Shown here one piece after another: positions 49,001 through 59,431 of a DNA stretch of 64,000 nt. Made by a program: the position numbers and the translations under genes. Origin of the DNA: Nicotiana tabacum. Taxonomy: Eukaryota > Streptophyta > Magnoliopsida > Solanales > Solanaceae. Under the pieces are notes generated by a model, which did no database searches, was not told the origin of the DNA, and was given only the letters and a program-made list of their open reading frames with translations. Location of the stretch: assembly GCF_000715075.1 (NCBI RefSeq), contig NC_134097.1, forward strand, positions 71,643,190-71,707,189, in the 5' to 3' direction. Within the stretch, counting starts at the first letter, position 1, and each line of letters opens with the position of its first letter.

Positions 49001-49083
49001 GAAACTGAATCGATAGCAATGACTCCATGGGTTGTAACCTTTCGAGTGGCCCCAAAAAGCGAAAAGGCGAAGTGCTGCAACAC
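46066..49083 (-). pseudogene. Antisense coding-like region of element D
   Basis: A TATA-like CTATAAATG on the minus strand (about 48919-48927) is followed in sense by a leader and several frames: 48673-49083; 48429-48755 with a poly-Leu run from a CTG/TTG microsatellite; 47434-47862 with MSSDFVVAFERRFDRGLEGL; 47129-47437; 46643-46888; 46340-46552 with IQARLERAFDRGQGVKEGV. None is a domain I can name. The arrangement agrees with the antisense ORFs known from Tat elements. Stops between the frames mean it is broken or spliced. Confidence 0.4.
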
Positions 49084-49493
49084 CTGCCATAGGAGCGCTA
49101 CACTATCGACATGATCCCGCTACCAAGGACCAGGAAGTAATACGTTCATACTGTTTCTTATCACTTCCCTCTAAGAAACGCGGAGACTATCTGTGTGCGG
49201 TGAAAATCAGGGAACTGATCCCCCCCGAGGTGATATTTCAGAGTATGACCCCGGAAGTACGGGATCTCGGGTCAGTCGCCTCCCTCAAAACCTGCCGATG
49301 CCTTGCCGAGAATGAACATTTACTAAAGGCCCGACGAACGCAAGAAACCCTCGAGAAATGCACCTAGGGTCGACCAGATCTATTTAAGCGGTTCGATGCT
49401 AGCCTTCACACGACATAAAGCTAACGGACTGTCACATCTCGTCCCTTTTGGTCATATCAAAAGATTTTGTACTAAGTTTGAGCATCCCCTTTT

Positions 49494-50050
49494 CTATAAA
49501 AAGGGGGTCATTAACACTTTGTAGATACAGAGCTCCACTCCTCCATTAAAGCATTAATATCTTCTCTCTTTTTCTCTTTCTAATTTGCTCATTCTCCTTG
49601 GTTCAAGGTCATTTATATTCGATCGTTCTTTTATCATTCTGGATTAGCTCGAGGCCACCCTTATGGTCGTTGTCTCTTAACATGTTCTTCGTACATAGCT
49701 CAATATTGGCCGTGAAGAGCCTTACTTAATCGTATTTCTGCTTGTTATCCCCTTCCCGACTGTCCCCGATAGTTCGAACCCGACCCGAGTTTCAGCCCCA
49801 AGGCCTCCATCAACCTACTCTACACTCGACCAGCAGGCCCCTTCGGTTTGATTACTGCCTCGATTTAGTTCGTATTTGGTCATTATACTCAGCATTTTTT
49901 GGCATCAACTGCTCTAACAACTAGGCTCAAGCCTCGACCCCGAGGCCTCTATCGATCCGCTCTACGCTCGGGCAACAGGCCCCCTCGGTTTGTTTATTGC
50001 TTCATCTTAGCTTGTATTTTATCACTACTCTTAATATTTTTAGCATCAAC
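49494..50050 (+). promoter_or_regulatory. Element D LTR: TATA box and R-U5-like end
   Basis: CTATAAAAAG at 49494-49503 lies about 550 bp before the AGCATCAACA terminus. Inside, a block of about 142 bp is duplicated: CCCCAAGGCCTCC near 49796 and CCCCGAGGCCTCT near 49938, each ending in GCATCAAC (near 49909 and 50050). The LTR start could not be fixed. Confidence 0.65.
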
Positions 50051-50275
50051 ATCCCTAAAAACTAGCTAGAGAATAGATCACGTATTTTTAGAATCTCATT
50101 TACAAATTTAATTATTGTTACCATTTCCACGGTAAACAATGTCCTTAATGTTAAAAGTAATTGGGATGATCACATACCTCTCATTGTCCTTGCTAATAAT
50201 AACACCTACCATTCTAGTATCAATATGGCACGTGTGAGACTCTGTATGAGCGAAGGTGTAGATCGCCAATTGGTT

Positions 50276-50620
50276 GGTCCAAAGTTGGTGAAGGGGAGTT
50301 GCTGGGACCAAATTTGGTCTATCAGACTATAGGGAAAGTTAATTTGATTCAAGAGTGTTTGAAGAAGACTCAAAGCCACCAAAAGTCCTAATCGAGCGTG
50401 CGACATAGAGACCTAGAGTTTCAAGTTGATGATTGGGTGTTTCTGAAAGTTTCACTTATGAAAGGTGTTATGAGATTTGGGAAGAAGGGGAAGCATAGTC
50501 CCTGCTATATTGGGCCATATAGAATCTTGCAACGGATTGGTCTTTATCTTATGAGTTGGAGTTTCCACCAGGATTAGTAGTGGTACATCCACTATTTCAC
50601 GTGTCATGTTATAACGTCCA
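50276..50620 (+). pseudogene. Element C integrase C-terminal remnant
   Basis: Translation of the plus strand gives GPNLVYQTIGKVNLIQECLK, then after a stop DLEFQVDDWVFLKVSLMKGV, MRFGKKGKHSPCYIGPYRIL and, in a shifted frame, VVVHPLFHVSCY. This is the part between the catalytic core and the chromodomain of a Del/Tekay integrase. The chromodomain itself is not recognisable. Confidence 0.85.
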
Positions 50621-50629
50621 AGTTTCTAG

Positions 50630-50860
50630 TACCCAATACTCATGTCAGTTCAATACTCAGATACTCATGTCAGTTCAATACTCTGCTACTCATGTGAGTC
50701 CAATACTTAGATATTCATGCCAGTCTCAGATATTGATGTGAGTTCAATACTCAATTATTCATGCCAGTTCAATATTCATATTCCATGTTAGTTCAGTATT
50801 TACGTACCTATGGCAGACCAATATTCAGTCAATGTGGTGGTCATTCAGTTCACTATCTCA
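50630..50860. repeat. 25-bp tandem repeat in element C 3' region
   Basis: CATGTCAG, CATGTCAG, CATGTGAG and CATGCCAG begin at 50641, 50666, 50691 and 50716, a 25-bp period with unit CAGTTCAATACTCAGATACT plus five bases. It degenerates after about 50760. Confidence 0.88.
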
Positions 50861-51007
50861 AAAGTTCAGTAGTCATGTATTCATTCAGTTTAGTATGCAA
50901 GTGTCTATGAAAGTTCATGTTTCCACCAGACCCGTTTAAGGCCGGAGTTAGCAGAAGTTACAATCAGGATAATCATTCGAGGACGAATGATCCTAAGGGG
51001 GAGATAA

Positions 51008-52466
51008 TGTAATACCATGTACATTCGGACTAGGTGTGGATATGTTAAATGGGTATTAGTTAGATATTTTAGAAATATAAAGTCTTATCAGGATGAGTAT
51101 GGGTGAAAATAGTTGTTTCAAAATTAATATGGAAAGTGAGGTGCATAAGATTCGACAAAATTGACTTTTGAGATGAAAATGTGTAAGGAATTTAGGAAAA
51201 TTCAAAACATGAAATTTGTAGGCCATTGAAATAGATTTCCAACGATATATTATGGAGCCTGAACGGATCTCTATGTAAAAGGTTATGAGCATTTTATAGA
51301 ATAGTGCACAACTACCACGCCCGGACTGCGACCATGGTCGTGAGGTATTCCTGCTATATACCGTGATCGGGACCGTGGTCAGGCCTATAGGGGCGCAGTG
51401 GCGGACTTGGGAAGTCATTTTAAGCCCTATTTCATCCCCCACAGCCCCAAAACATAAAAACTTGCTCTAGAAAGGGAAGCTCTCAAAAACTTAACTCCTT
51501 AAAGGTCCCTCCACCATCCAAGGTAACTTCTATGGTGATTCTAAGTTAATTTTAATTTTCCAACATCTTATTAACATGGGTAAATCCTCCATATCATTAT
51601 ATATTCGACTGGGACATCATTGTTGAGAGAAGAAACACTAGAACTTGAATTCAAGAAGATTGAACGTCAAAAAGGTAATGTCTTCACCCTCTAATTGATT
51701 CTAGCATTGGGTTAATAATTATAGACTCTAGTTCATGAGATATGAGTTGATGGGTTTGATAAAAAAGTATGAACGGTTATAGGTTTGGGTTGTTGATTGT
51801 TGATTATTGGTTAAGGGTATTGTTTACCTTATGGGTGATAAAGAATAATATTGATTATAACCATTTGAGACTTTAGAATTTATCTAGGAGCAAGCGAATG
51901 GGTTATTGGGTGTATAGACACCATTAATAAGGACTATAAAGCTTTATTCTCACCAAGTGTTTGATAAAATACCTAAGTGACCAAAACATGACTATTGTTG
52001 CTAACTTGGAATCTCTTTGACTTGTATTGATATAGATTAAAGTTGAAAGGGTTGGAAAACATTGTATTATGCTCAAGGATAGGAAGTTAAGGTATGTGAG
52101 GCTAACTCTCTGTGTTTGGGAATGTTAGCGATTCTCCCTACACTACGTTTCTTTTACGACGTTACTAATTGCCTCAAAAATAGAGTTTAGCCTAGTTCCT
52201 TGAATAGTTGTAGAACTTCTATTCTCTAGCTTCATAACTCGTTCATGACTTTCATTCTGAATATTGTGAGCTCAGTACATACTCAATATAGACTTGGGTT
52301 TTATTCCCCCGAGTCTTAGTATATATTACTCAATATGCCATAAACAATTAAAATTTCAGTGTTCATAATCAGTTCAAGAATACATGTCTCAGTCTAGTCC
52401 TATTCAGTGTTCCAGTATTATGTAACTCACTGTGATCCAGTATTCCAGTATCATGTAACTCAGCGT
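51008..52466 (+). repeat. Element C 3' LTR, truncated
   Basis: It begins TGTAATACCATG, follows the purine tract, and is cut at 52466 by the start of element E without reaching a CA terminus. A CATGG/TGGTC-containing palindromic patch at about 51312-51412 precedes a TATA-like ACATAAAAAC near 51452. Confidence 0.85.
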
Positions 52467-54816
52467 TGTAAAGCCCCAAAAAATTTTGCTTAGTAATTTA
52501 AGATTTCGTGGTGTCAAGGTAGGCCAAATATTTTATCTTGCGTGCAAATGAGGATTAAGGAGATTATGGATATCAATTGGATATGTTAATAAGTGTATAA
52601 GTCATAGTATAAGTGAATTGAGGTCTAACGAGAGGCCTAAGTCTAAGCCAAGTTGGAAAATTTCATAAGAAACGAAAGTTGCAAATGAGTGCGCACAAAA
52701 CCTCACTTTGGACAATCATATCTCCAGTTATATAAGGATTTGTGTGATGCACAACTTATCAAATAAAAGGTCTTTGAGTCTAGTTTCCAACGCTTCAAAC
52801 CGTTCGTCATTCGGACACTCCTACCAAAGGTTATGACCAAATTACCAAAAGCAGCACAGAATTTTACACTACCGCGCCGTCCCATGCGCCGCCCCATGCG
52901 GCGCGGCTGTGTAAATTATCAAAGCACCTCCAGTTTCGTTTCTAAACACATTTTTCATTACCACACCGCCCCATGCGGGGCGGCTCTGCAAAAATTGGGC
53001 TTTTGTTATAAAACGACCTCATTTCGTCAAATAGATTCAAGGGACCATTTCTTGAGCAAAAATAAGATATTTTTAGAGTGAGAGAGTGCCCTAGAGTGAG
53101 AAAGTACCCCTCATAAATTCTTTTACAACTCTTGCTAAAATCTTAAAGGATTAACAAGGAAAACCACACTAGGCCTTCATCCTTGAGGTAAGATTCTATA
53201 CCCTAACCTTTAATTTCAAATTTAGCTAAAGATGGGTAATTATAAAGAATGTTTGTGGGTATTGGAGTTGTTATCTTGCTTGCATATGTTGTCAAAGGCT
53301 GTAGAAATATTGTTGAGCTAAAGATGGTAAAGTATTGGTTGTGGGTTGATGAAATCCTCTATAAAAGGACCATAAAGATTTAACGCACATATGATGTTTG
53401 ATAAAATGCTCAAATGAGCTAGAATTATGAATATCTTCCTAATTTGTGTTCAATTTTGTTATGTCTCGAAGTAGATTGGCATTGCTAGAATTTCCGGAAC
53501 GTTGTAGTAACTTAAGGAAAAGCTCTTTGAGGTATGTATGGCTAACTTTAACCTTTGTAAAGTCACCTTGTTTGGTGTACGAGTAATTAGTATGTGTTAT
53601 TTATGTGGACCATTTGTGAATTCTTGTGTTTAATATGCCTTGAACGAGTAATTGGTATGTGTTATTTAAGTAGACCATTTATGAATTCTTGTGTTTAATA
53701 TGCCTTGAACATTGTTGGTTAAGTTTCCTGATATAATGGTGTAAGTAAATGGAAACAAGCCAAGTGTGTGTGTGTGAAGGTGCTTATGTGGTAAGAGCTG
53801 TGTAACAAATGATGGAAAAAAATCATAATTGATGCAATTGAAACAATTGTGGTAATATCATACGTGACTTGTCGCGGCAATTATCGTTGTGACTTAAATT
53901 GTATACGGACTGTTGCATATGATGGAAATGGTATTGATATCTATGAAAATTCTTTGTCAGTTGTTATGTTGTCGTGTGAAATGTAATTGTCTGGTGGGAT
54001 CGGGTTACGCGCCGTAACACGATGTTATAAGGTGTGGGTTGTGCTGATAAGGGTGGCCGAGGTAATAAGGGTGGAAAAGTGATCGAAATCACTATTGAAA
54101 TGAAAATATGTGAAAGTTATGAAACCATTGATGTGATGAAATAATGATGAAAGGGGAAAAGGAGAGATTGTGGAACTTGTTTGGCTTTGGTTGTTCCTTT
54201 CATGTGCATTGGATTGTTGATTCTATTACTGTTTGTTACCTATGTATTTCCTGATTTTACTTGGGGTAAAGTTTGTTCATACATACCAGTACAATTCAAA
54301 TGTACTGACGTCCCCTTTGTCGGGGGCGCTACCTTCGTGTTATGATTGTAAGTGGTTCTATAGCAGGTACTCCAGTCCACCGACAGTAGCACTCCTTCAC
54401 TTTCCGTCAGCTGTATTGGTGAGCCCCTTTTTCCTCTCGTGACCCTGTGTGGCTCATGCCGTTTTTCCTCCCGGAAATCCTATTTTGGTATTTACGTAAG
54501 GTATAGCCAGAGCCTTGTTACCGGCAAGTATTGTAACACTTTTTTGTATCCCTAGAGGCTTCATAGACAGGAAATGTGAGTTATGCACTTATGTATTTTG
54601 TATTTGGGCAGTGTAACATGTAAACCACACTAAGTAATTATGTATGTTATGTAAATCTCGTAAGAATGTGTTCAAATTTACAAATGGCTATTTCACTTGG
54701 TTGACGGATAAAGGAAAACGCGGGGTAACATGTGGGATAGGAAAGGCATCCAGGTCCGCTTGACTGGGGCTACCTGGTCGAGCGCCGGTCGCGCCCCTCA
54801 ATTTTGGGGCGTGATA
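52467..54816 (+). repeat. Element E 5' LTR (chromovirus)
   Basis: The 2350-bp LTR begins TGTAAAGCCCC and ends GGGGCGTGATA four bases before the primer site. The CA end has become TA. A GC-palindrome patch at 52862-52990 (CGCCCCATGCGGCG, CCGCCCCATGCGGGGCGG) lies directly upstream of TATA-like TTATAAAAC at 53006-53014. The left boundary abuts element C's LTR. Confidence 0.88.
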
Positions 54817-54820
54817 AACT

Positions 54821-54832
54821 TGGTATCAGAGC
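54821..54832 (+). other. Element E primer-binding site
   Basis: TGGTATCAGAGC, the perfect plant initiator-Met-tRNA complement, lies four bases downstream of the LTR end. Confidence 0.93.
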
Positions 54833-55039
54833 ATTAGGGTTTTAAAAGGGTCCTAGGATGTCTTGGAGCCGTGCCTAGTAGAGCCCTTCTTATCGGTGTG
54901 TTATCGACCACATCTATAAGTATGGAGATACATGGACATTTAGGAAATTACTCTCTTCTTTGTTATTCTATATCGTGCGGTGAAGTGAAAAGTGGAAGTA
55001 TTCACGTCTAACTCATGCTCTGTTTCGAATTTTTCAGTA

Positions 55040-56120
55040 ATGGCACCTAAGAATTGAGCTCGACTCGGCCTTGGGGCCAATGCCACCCAAGTGTGGCTAT
55101 GGATCATGTACCTGATGCCGTGGGTGAGAGTGACTCCCTGGTCTTGAATCTGCCTGGCCCATTTATTCCAGATCCAAGTATTCCTGTTCCAGCTGCGGCA
55201 GAGGGTGCTACCACCCCTCCTGCTGATATTCCTGATCCTAATGTAGTTCCAGCTTCCGGTCCCGGGGTTTCTAATGGGGACCTTAGAGGAGCCATCCATA
55301 TGTTGACCCAGTTAGTGGCCGCTCAGGCCCAGAGATCTCATGATGCCCTTGCGTCCTCCAGCGGACAGGGAGATTCCGCCAGCTCCAAAGTCAACCAGTT
55401 TCTGCGGTTAGCCCCTCCAGAGTTCACAGGCACAGACCTAGAGGCTGATCCGCAAGATTTCCTTGATGAAATGTATAAGACCCTTCGAGTGATGAAGGCT
55501 ACAACGATGGAGGGGGTTGAGTTGGCTTCATACAGATTGAGGGGAGTAGCGTATTCGTGGTTCGAGATGTGGGAGGATTCCCGTGGGGAGGGAAGACCTC
55601 CGACTAGATGGGATGAGTTTGTAGATACATTCACGGACCACTTCTTACCTACCGAGATAATGTCGGTCCGTGCCACTGAGTTTGAGGTCCTCAAGCAGGG
55701 CAGTATGAGTGTTTGGGAGTACCACATGGAGTTTGTGAGGTTGTCCAAGTATGCTCCTCAGTTAGTGTCGACCATGGATGCTCGAGTTCGGCGATTTGTT
55801 CAGGGTCTTAGTCCTTTGGTGGTGAACGAGGCTTCTACAGCGGCCTTACACTCAGATATGAATTATGGGAAGATTGTGGGATTCGCTCAGGCCATAGAGG
55901 CTAGGAAGTTGAAAATACGGGCAGAAAGAGAGAGTAACAGCAGGGCCCGATCAGTGGGTCACTCAGGGAGACCAGTTCAGAGAAGGGGGCCCTCAGGGTC
56001 ATCCCAGTCATATGCCCAGTCCACAGCGAGCGCACCGCCATTGGTGCATAGTTATCAGCAGAGCAGTCACTTGAGACCAGGTTCAGATAGTAGGAAACCC
56101 CATCAGTCTAGTCGTCTAAG
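55040..56120 (+). pseudogene. gag: Element E gag, truncated
   Basis: The likely original start is the ATG at 55040 (MAPKN), where TGA follows as codon six. The open frame resumes from 55054 in another register. Clear Del/Tekay gag capsid text follows: FLRLAPPEFTGTDLEADPQD, FLDEMYKTLRVM, SYRLRGVAYSWFEMWEDSRG, FTDHFLPTEI, VWEYHMEFVRLSKYAPQLVS, VRRFVQGLSPLVVNEA and EARKLKIRAERE. The Ser/Gln-rich tail follows, but the CCHC knuckle and all of pol are missing: at about 56120 the sequence switches to Athila-type DNA, so the last 20 residues of the frame (from about YFPRVLLEP) are not gag. Confidence 0.9.
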
Positions 56121-58756
56121 AGGTTATTTTCCAAGGGTTTTGCTTGAACCGGATGTAGTTAGTTTTTGTTTATTTTATTTCTAGTTTTTAGTTAGTACTG
56201 ATGGGCTGTGAGCTGAAATAGAAAGAGAAACCCTTGGAGTTGATACGCTTGAACGTAGTAGACACTAAAGTATGACGCTTAGTCTCAATTGTTGATTCTT
56301 GTTAGAGTGCCTTAAATTGTATGTTAGTAACTGACTTGAGTACTCAAACGAGAGTGTCTTGATAAGCCAATCTGGAGTGAGTCATGTGCCATGTGTGTGT
56401 GAGTTGTACTATATTCTATGCTTTGTATGTGATGCCTAGAACTTGCCCCGTGTGTTTGCAAAGCAAAATAGTAGCTTTATTCAGTCTTAGAAGTGATATA
56501 GGCATTTCTTTGTAAGCCAGATATATAAAGTAGACCCACCTAAATGCGATACTTCGTAGTTAACCCCGTTGAGCCTATAAGCCTATTTCTTTGGCAACCA
56601 CATTACAAACCTTACCCAATTATTTGAACGGCCCATCTGTTTGAACCATTTTACCTCCCATGAGCACTTGAATGGTGATGAATATGCAAAAGTTAAAGTG
56701 TGGGGTGGTGGTTTGGTTTTTTAGTAGAACCGATGAAATAGAGAAAAAGGTGTAGTATTTGAAAAAGTAAAAGAAGAAGCACCACTTAAAAGAAAAAGAA
56801 AAAAACGAATGAGTAAATGTAGTACTTGATAAGTGGTGACTTGATATAATTGCACCTAATGGAGTTTGGGGTATTATAAACAGAAGTGTGGTGGAATGTC
56901 TAATCTAACATAAGTATGGTTTTGAATGCGAATGGTGTTGTATTAAAAGTGCTTAGGAAGGTTAGTCACTGTATCCAAATATATCCTACCCGTCCCTTAG
57001 CCTACATTACAACACAAATGAAAACCTACTTGATCTTAGACTGAATGGGCTCGATTAGTAGAGTAGTACACTACGGGCAAGCCTATGGTGCATCAGTGTG
57101 GCATGTGAATGTTCTTTTTTAGAGTGAGCATATTTTGTCTATCTAAGTTCCTAATTGTTCTTAATATTATTATTTGTGGAATTGCTCTCTTGTGTGATGT
57201 GCGGGCATGTGATTCACGAAGGAAAGGTAAGTCTTGACCTCTGTATAGAGTAATTTGAGTAAGTATGAATATTGCACGGCACGTGAGAGTCAACTCTTGA
57301 GGCTAAGGTTGTACACTACTAGACATAACTTTGATGATTTGTTCTTGGTGTGATACGTTAGGGGAAAAGCAGTTTGGCGAACCTCTATAGTGTGAAGGAA
57401 CCTCTATAGAGTGTGGTGATTGCTCGAGGACTAGCAATGATTTAAGTGTGGGGTGTTGATAATAGGCTAGATTTATGCAGTTTGGCAACTATTTATGCCT
57501 CAATTTGACTATGCTTCGCTGTTCTAAGATAGTTAAATGATGATAAATTGGCTCTAATCGTCAATTTCATGTTTTGCAGGAGTGAGTTGCATTTATGAAG
57601 ACTTAGGATAGTGTTTGAAGCTAAATTAAAGCAAGGGAAACACCTCGGAGCTGAGTACATGTGAAAGAAGAGAGAAAAGAAGTGATAAAATACTGACTAG
57701 CTTAGAGCGGCCTTAGCGCGACCGTTCTAGCCCAAGAATTCGAGGTAGAATACTATGCTATATGCGCGGCCATTAGCGCGGGCACGAGCGCGGCCGCGCT
57801 AGTCCAGTTCGGAGATTATAATTTCAGGGGTAAACTTGGAAGTTCAAGGGTAATTCTACTTAACCTATAAGAGGCCCAGCTCGCCCAAAGGGAGATTATC
57901 AAGGTTTTTACAGCTTAGTTAAAGGCAAGGATAGCCAAGAGGCAAGGAGGATAATTCGACATTGAGTTCTTCTTTTCTTCCTTTTGTATTTACCATTTAT
58001 GATGAATTTTGCTATTGATAGTATGAATACGATAATGAGTAGCTAATTATTTAGTCTAGGGTTTTGATGGAACCTGTTGAAGGATGAACTTCGTGTTATG
58101 TTAATATAGTTTGCCCAGTTTAATCTCTATTTGTTCAACTACATTCTTGTTGTAGTTAATTGATAGGATCCTCAATTAGTTGTGTCTATTTAGTATGTAT
58201 TACTCGGGAGAGAGTGCATATTTAGGTAATTGTTGAACAATACCACTCCCAAAGTATATGAGGAATCAATAACCGAGGGTTTAAAGGTGGGATTAGAGAT
58301 AACGAAACCTTGGGTGCGATCTAAAGTGAGCTGTAATAAAAGCCAGCTAGCGTAACTCGGGAGAGTGAGTCTAGTAATTTGTTGTGATTACTTGGGAGAG
58401 ATTTATGGTAATAAGAGTGCTCATGATCGATATAGACGATTAGGCAAATCTATGCGAAACATAACAGGAAGGGATTCCATCAATAGGGGAAATCACAACC
58501 CTAGATCCTTCTCTTATTTGCATACAACCCAGTTATAATTAGTTTTTTGTTTACTTGCTTTCATTCAGTTATAGTTAGTAAAAACATATCCAATTGTTAT
58601 TCAAAATATCTGGAAAGTTGATTACGAAGAATTCAGTGAGTCTGACAAGAGTAATTAGTAGGTTAATTCCATGTGGGATTCGACTTTGGGCTAAATACTC
58701 GGATTATATTTGTAACGACCGCGTGTCCTTTTTATAAGGCATAGTTGGGTGTGATC
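56121..58756 (+). mobile_element. Athila-type element, 3' fragment with LTR
   Basis: From about 56120 the sequence resembles the non-coding 3' part of Solanaceae Athila elements, with a GTGTGGGG purine tract at about 57446 followed by an LTR (57454-58756). There is no coding sequence and no primer site on the right, so this is the 3' end only, fused to element E's gag. Family placement rests on remembered resemblance of the LTR ends (TGTTGATAATAGGC start, AAGGCATAGTTGGGTGTGAT near the end). Confidence 0.7.
57454..58756 (+). repeat. Athila-type LTR
   Basis: This LTR is about 1.3 kb. A GC-palindromic patch (for example AGCGCGGCCGCGCT at about 57788) lies at 57706-57808, followed by a TATA-like CCTATAAGAGG near 57863. 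The right end is uncertain by a few bases because the expected terminal CA is not clear. Confidence 0.7.
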
Positions 58757-59431
58757 TCCATAATCATAACTATTACATAATCACTTAACCCCCTGAGTCT
58801 GAACTCATAACACAACATGAAGATCTACTCCACTCCACAACTAAACTACAAGAGACGTCATTCAACACACCCATAGCTCGAGTCCATATGCCAAATCAAG
58901 ACAGAAGTCAAGCACCCAATAGCCCTTGCTACATCTCCAGCAAATTCTTCTTGCCACATTTGAACAATCTGAACACATCTCGCAATCAAATCATACTCAT
59001 CACGTAGTCATCCAGTCACAAACTCCACTAATAGGGACACTAGCGGACATATAAATCTAAAGGCACGTGCTCACACAATCAACACCTCAGTGCTCAAGCT
59101 ACAGTCAAAACCCAGCCTCAAGTCCTCCAGACCGGATCATCATCAACATGCCAAGATCACATCTCGCATCTCATCCAGAGAATCACAAGTCGTTGATGCA
59201 TAGCTGATACTGAACGTTCATGTGCGCACACGAATGTGTGGAAGGAATTCAAGGAGTTACGCTTCAAGCTGAATCAATACTGCATGATAAGGATTCAAGA
59301 ATGTGGAATTTTCCTAAAGGTTCTGCAACCTCTCAAAGATAAGTACAGACGTCTCCATACCGATCCGCAAGACTCTACTAAACCCGCTCATGACTCGTGA
59401 GACCTATGTAACCGAGGCTTTGATACCAACT
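58757..59431 (-). other. Element A internal DNA, 5' portion with shared leader
   Basis: This is the leader side of element A. The 139 bp next to the LTR (59293-59431) is very similar to the leader of element B (38541-38680). The rest is non-coding. Its junction with the Athila fragment is at about 58756, and the first bases TCC match the TCC before element C at 43103-43105. Confidence 0.65.
59417..59428 (-). other. Element A primer-binding site
   Basis: The minus strand reads TGGTATCAAAGC three bases inside the LTR boundary, of the initiator-Met-tRNA type (TGGTATCAGAGC) with one change. Confidence 0.85.

Larger units (their letters stand above)
43428..50050 (+). mobile_element. Element D: Tat/Retand-like relic, left-truncated
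   Basis: This 6.6-kb block replaces most of element C. It has no gag or pol. Its right end behaves as an LTR end (TTTTTAGCATCAACA), with a plus-strand TATA box CTATAAAAAG at 49494-49503 some 550 bp upstream. Tandem-repeat fields fill 43960-45900, and a minus-strand region with its own TATA-like box and long frames lies at 46070-49080. Tat-lineage elements such as Grande and Retand carry an antisense gene between pol and the 3' LTR, which this layout resembles. Family placement is an inference. Confidence 0.65.
50051..51007 (+). mobile_element. Element C internal remnant
   Basis: Plus-strand remnant: unassigned text at 50051-50275, the integrase C-terminus (50276-50620), a 25-bp repeat tract (50630-50860) and a purine tract (CTAAGGGGGAGATAA) directly before the 3' LTR at 51008. 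Gag and most of pol are gone. Confidence 0.85.
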
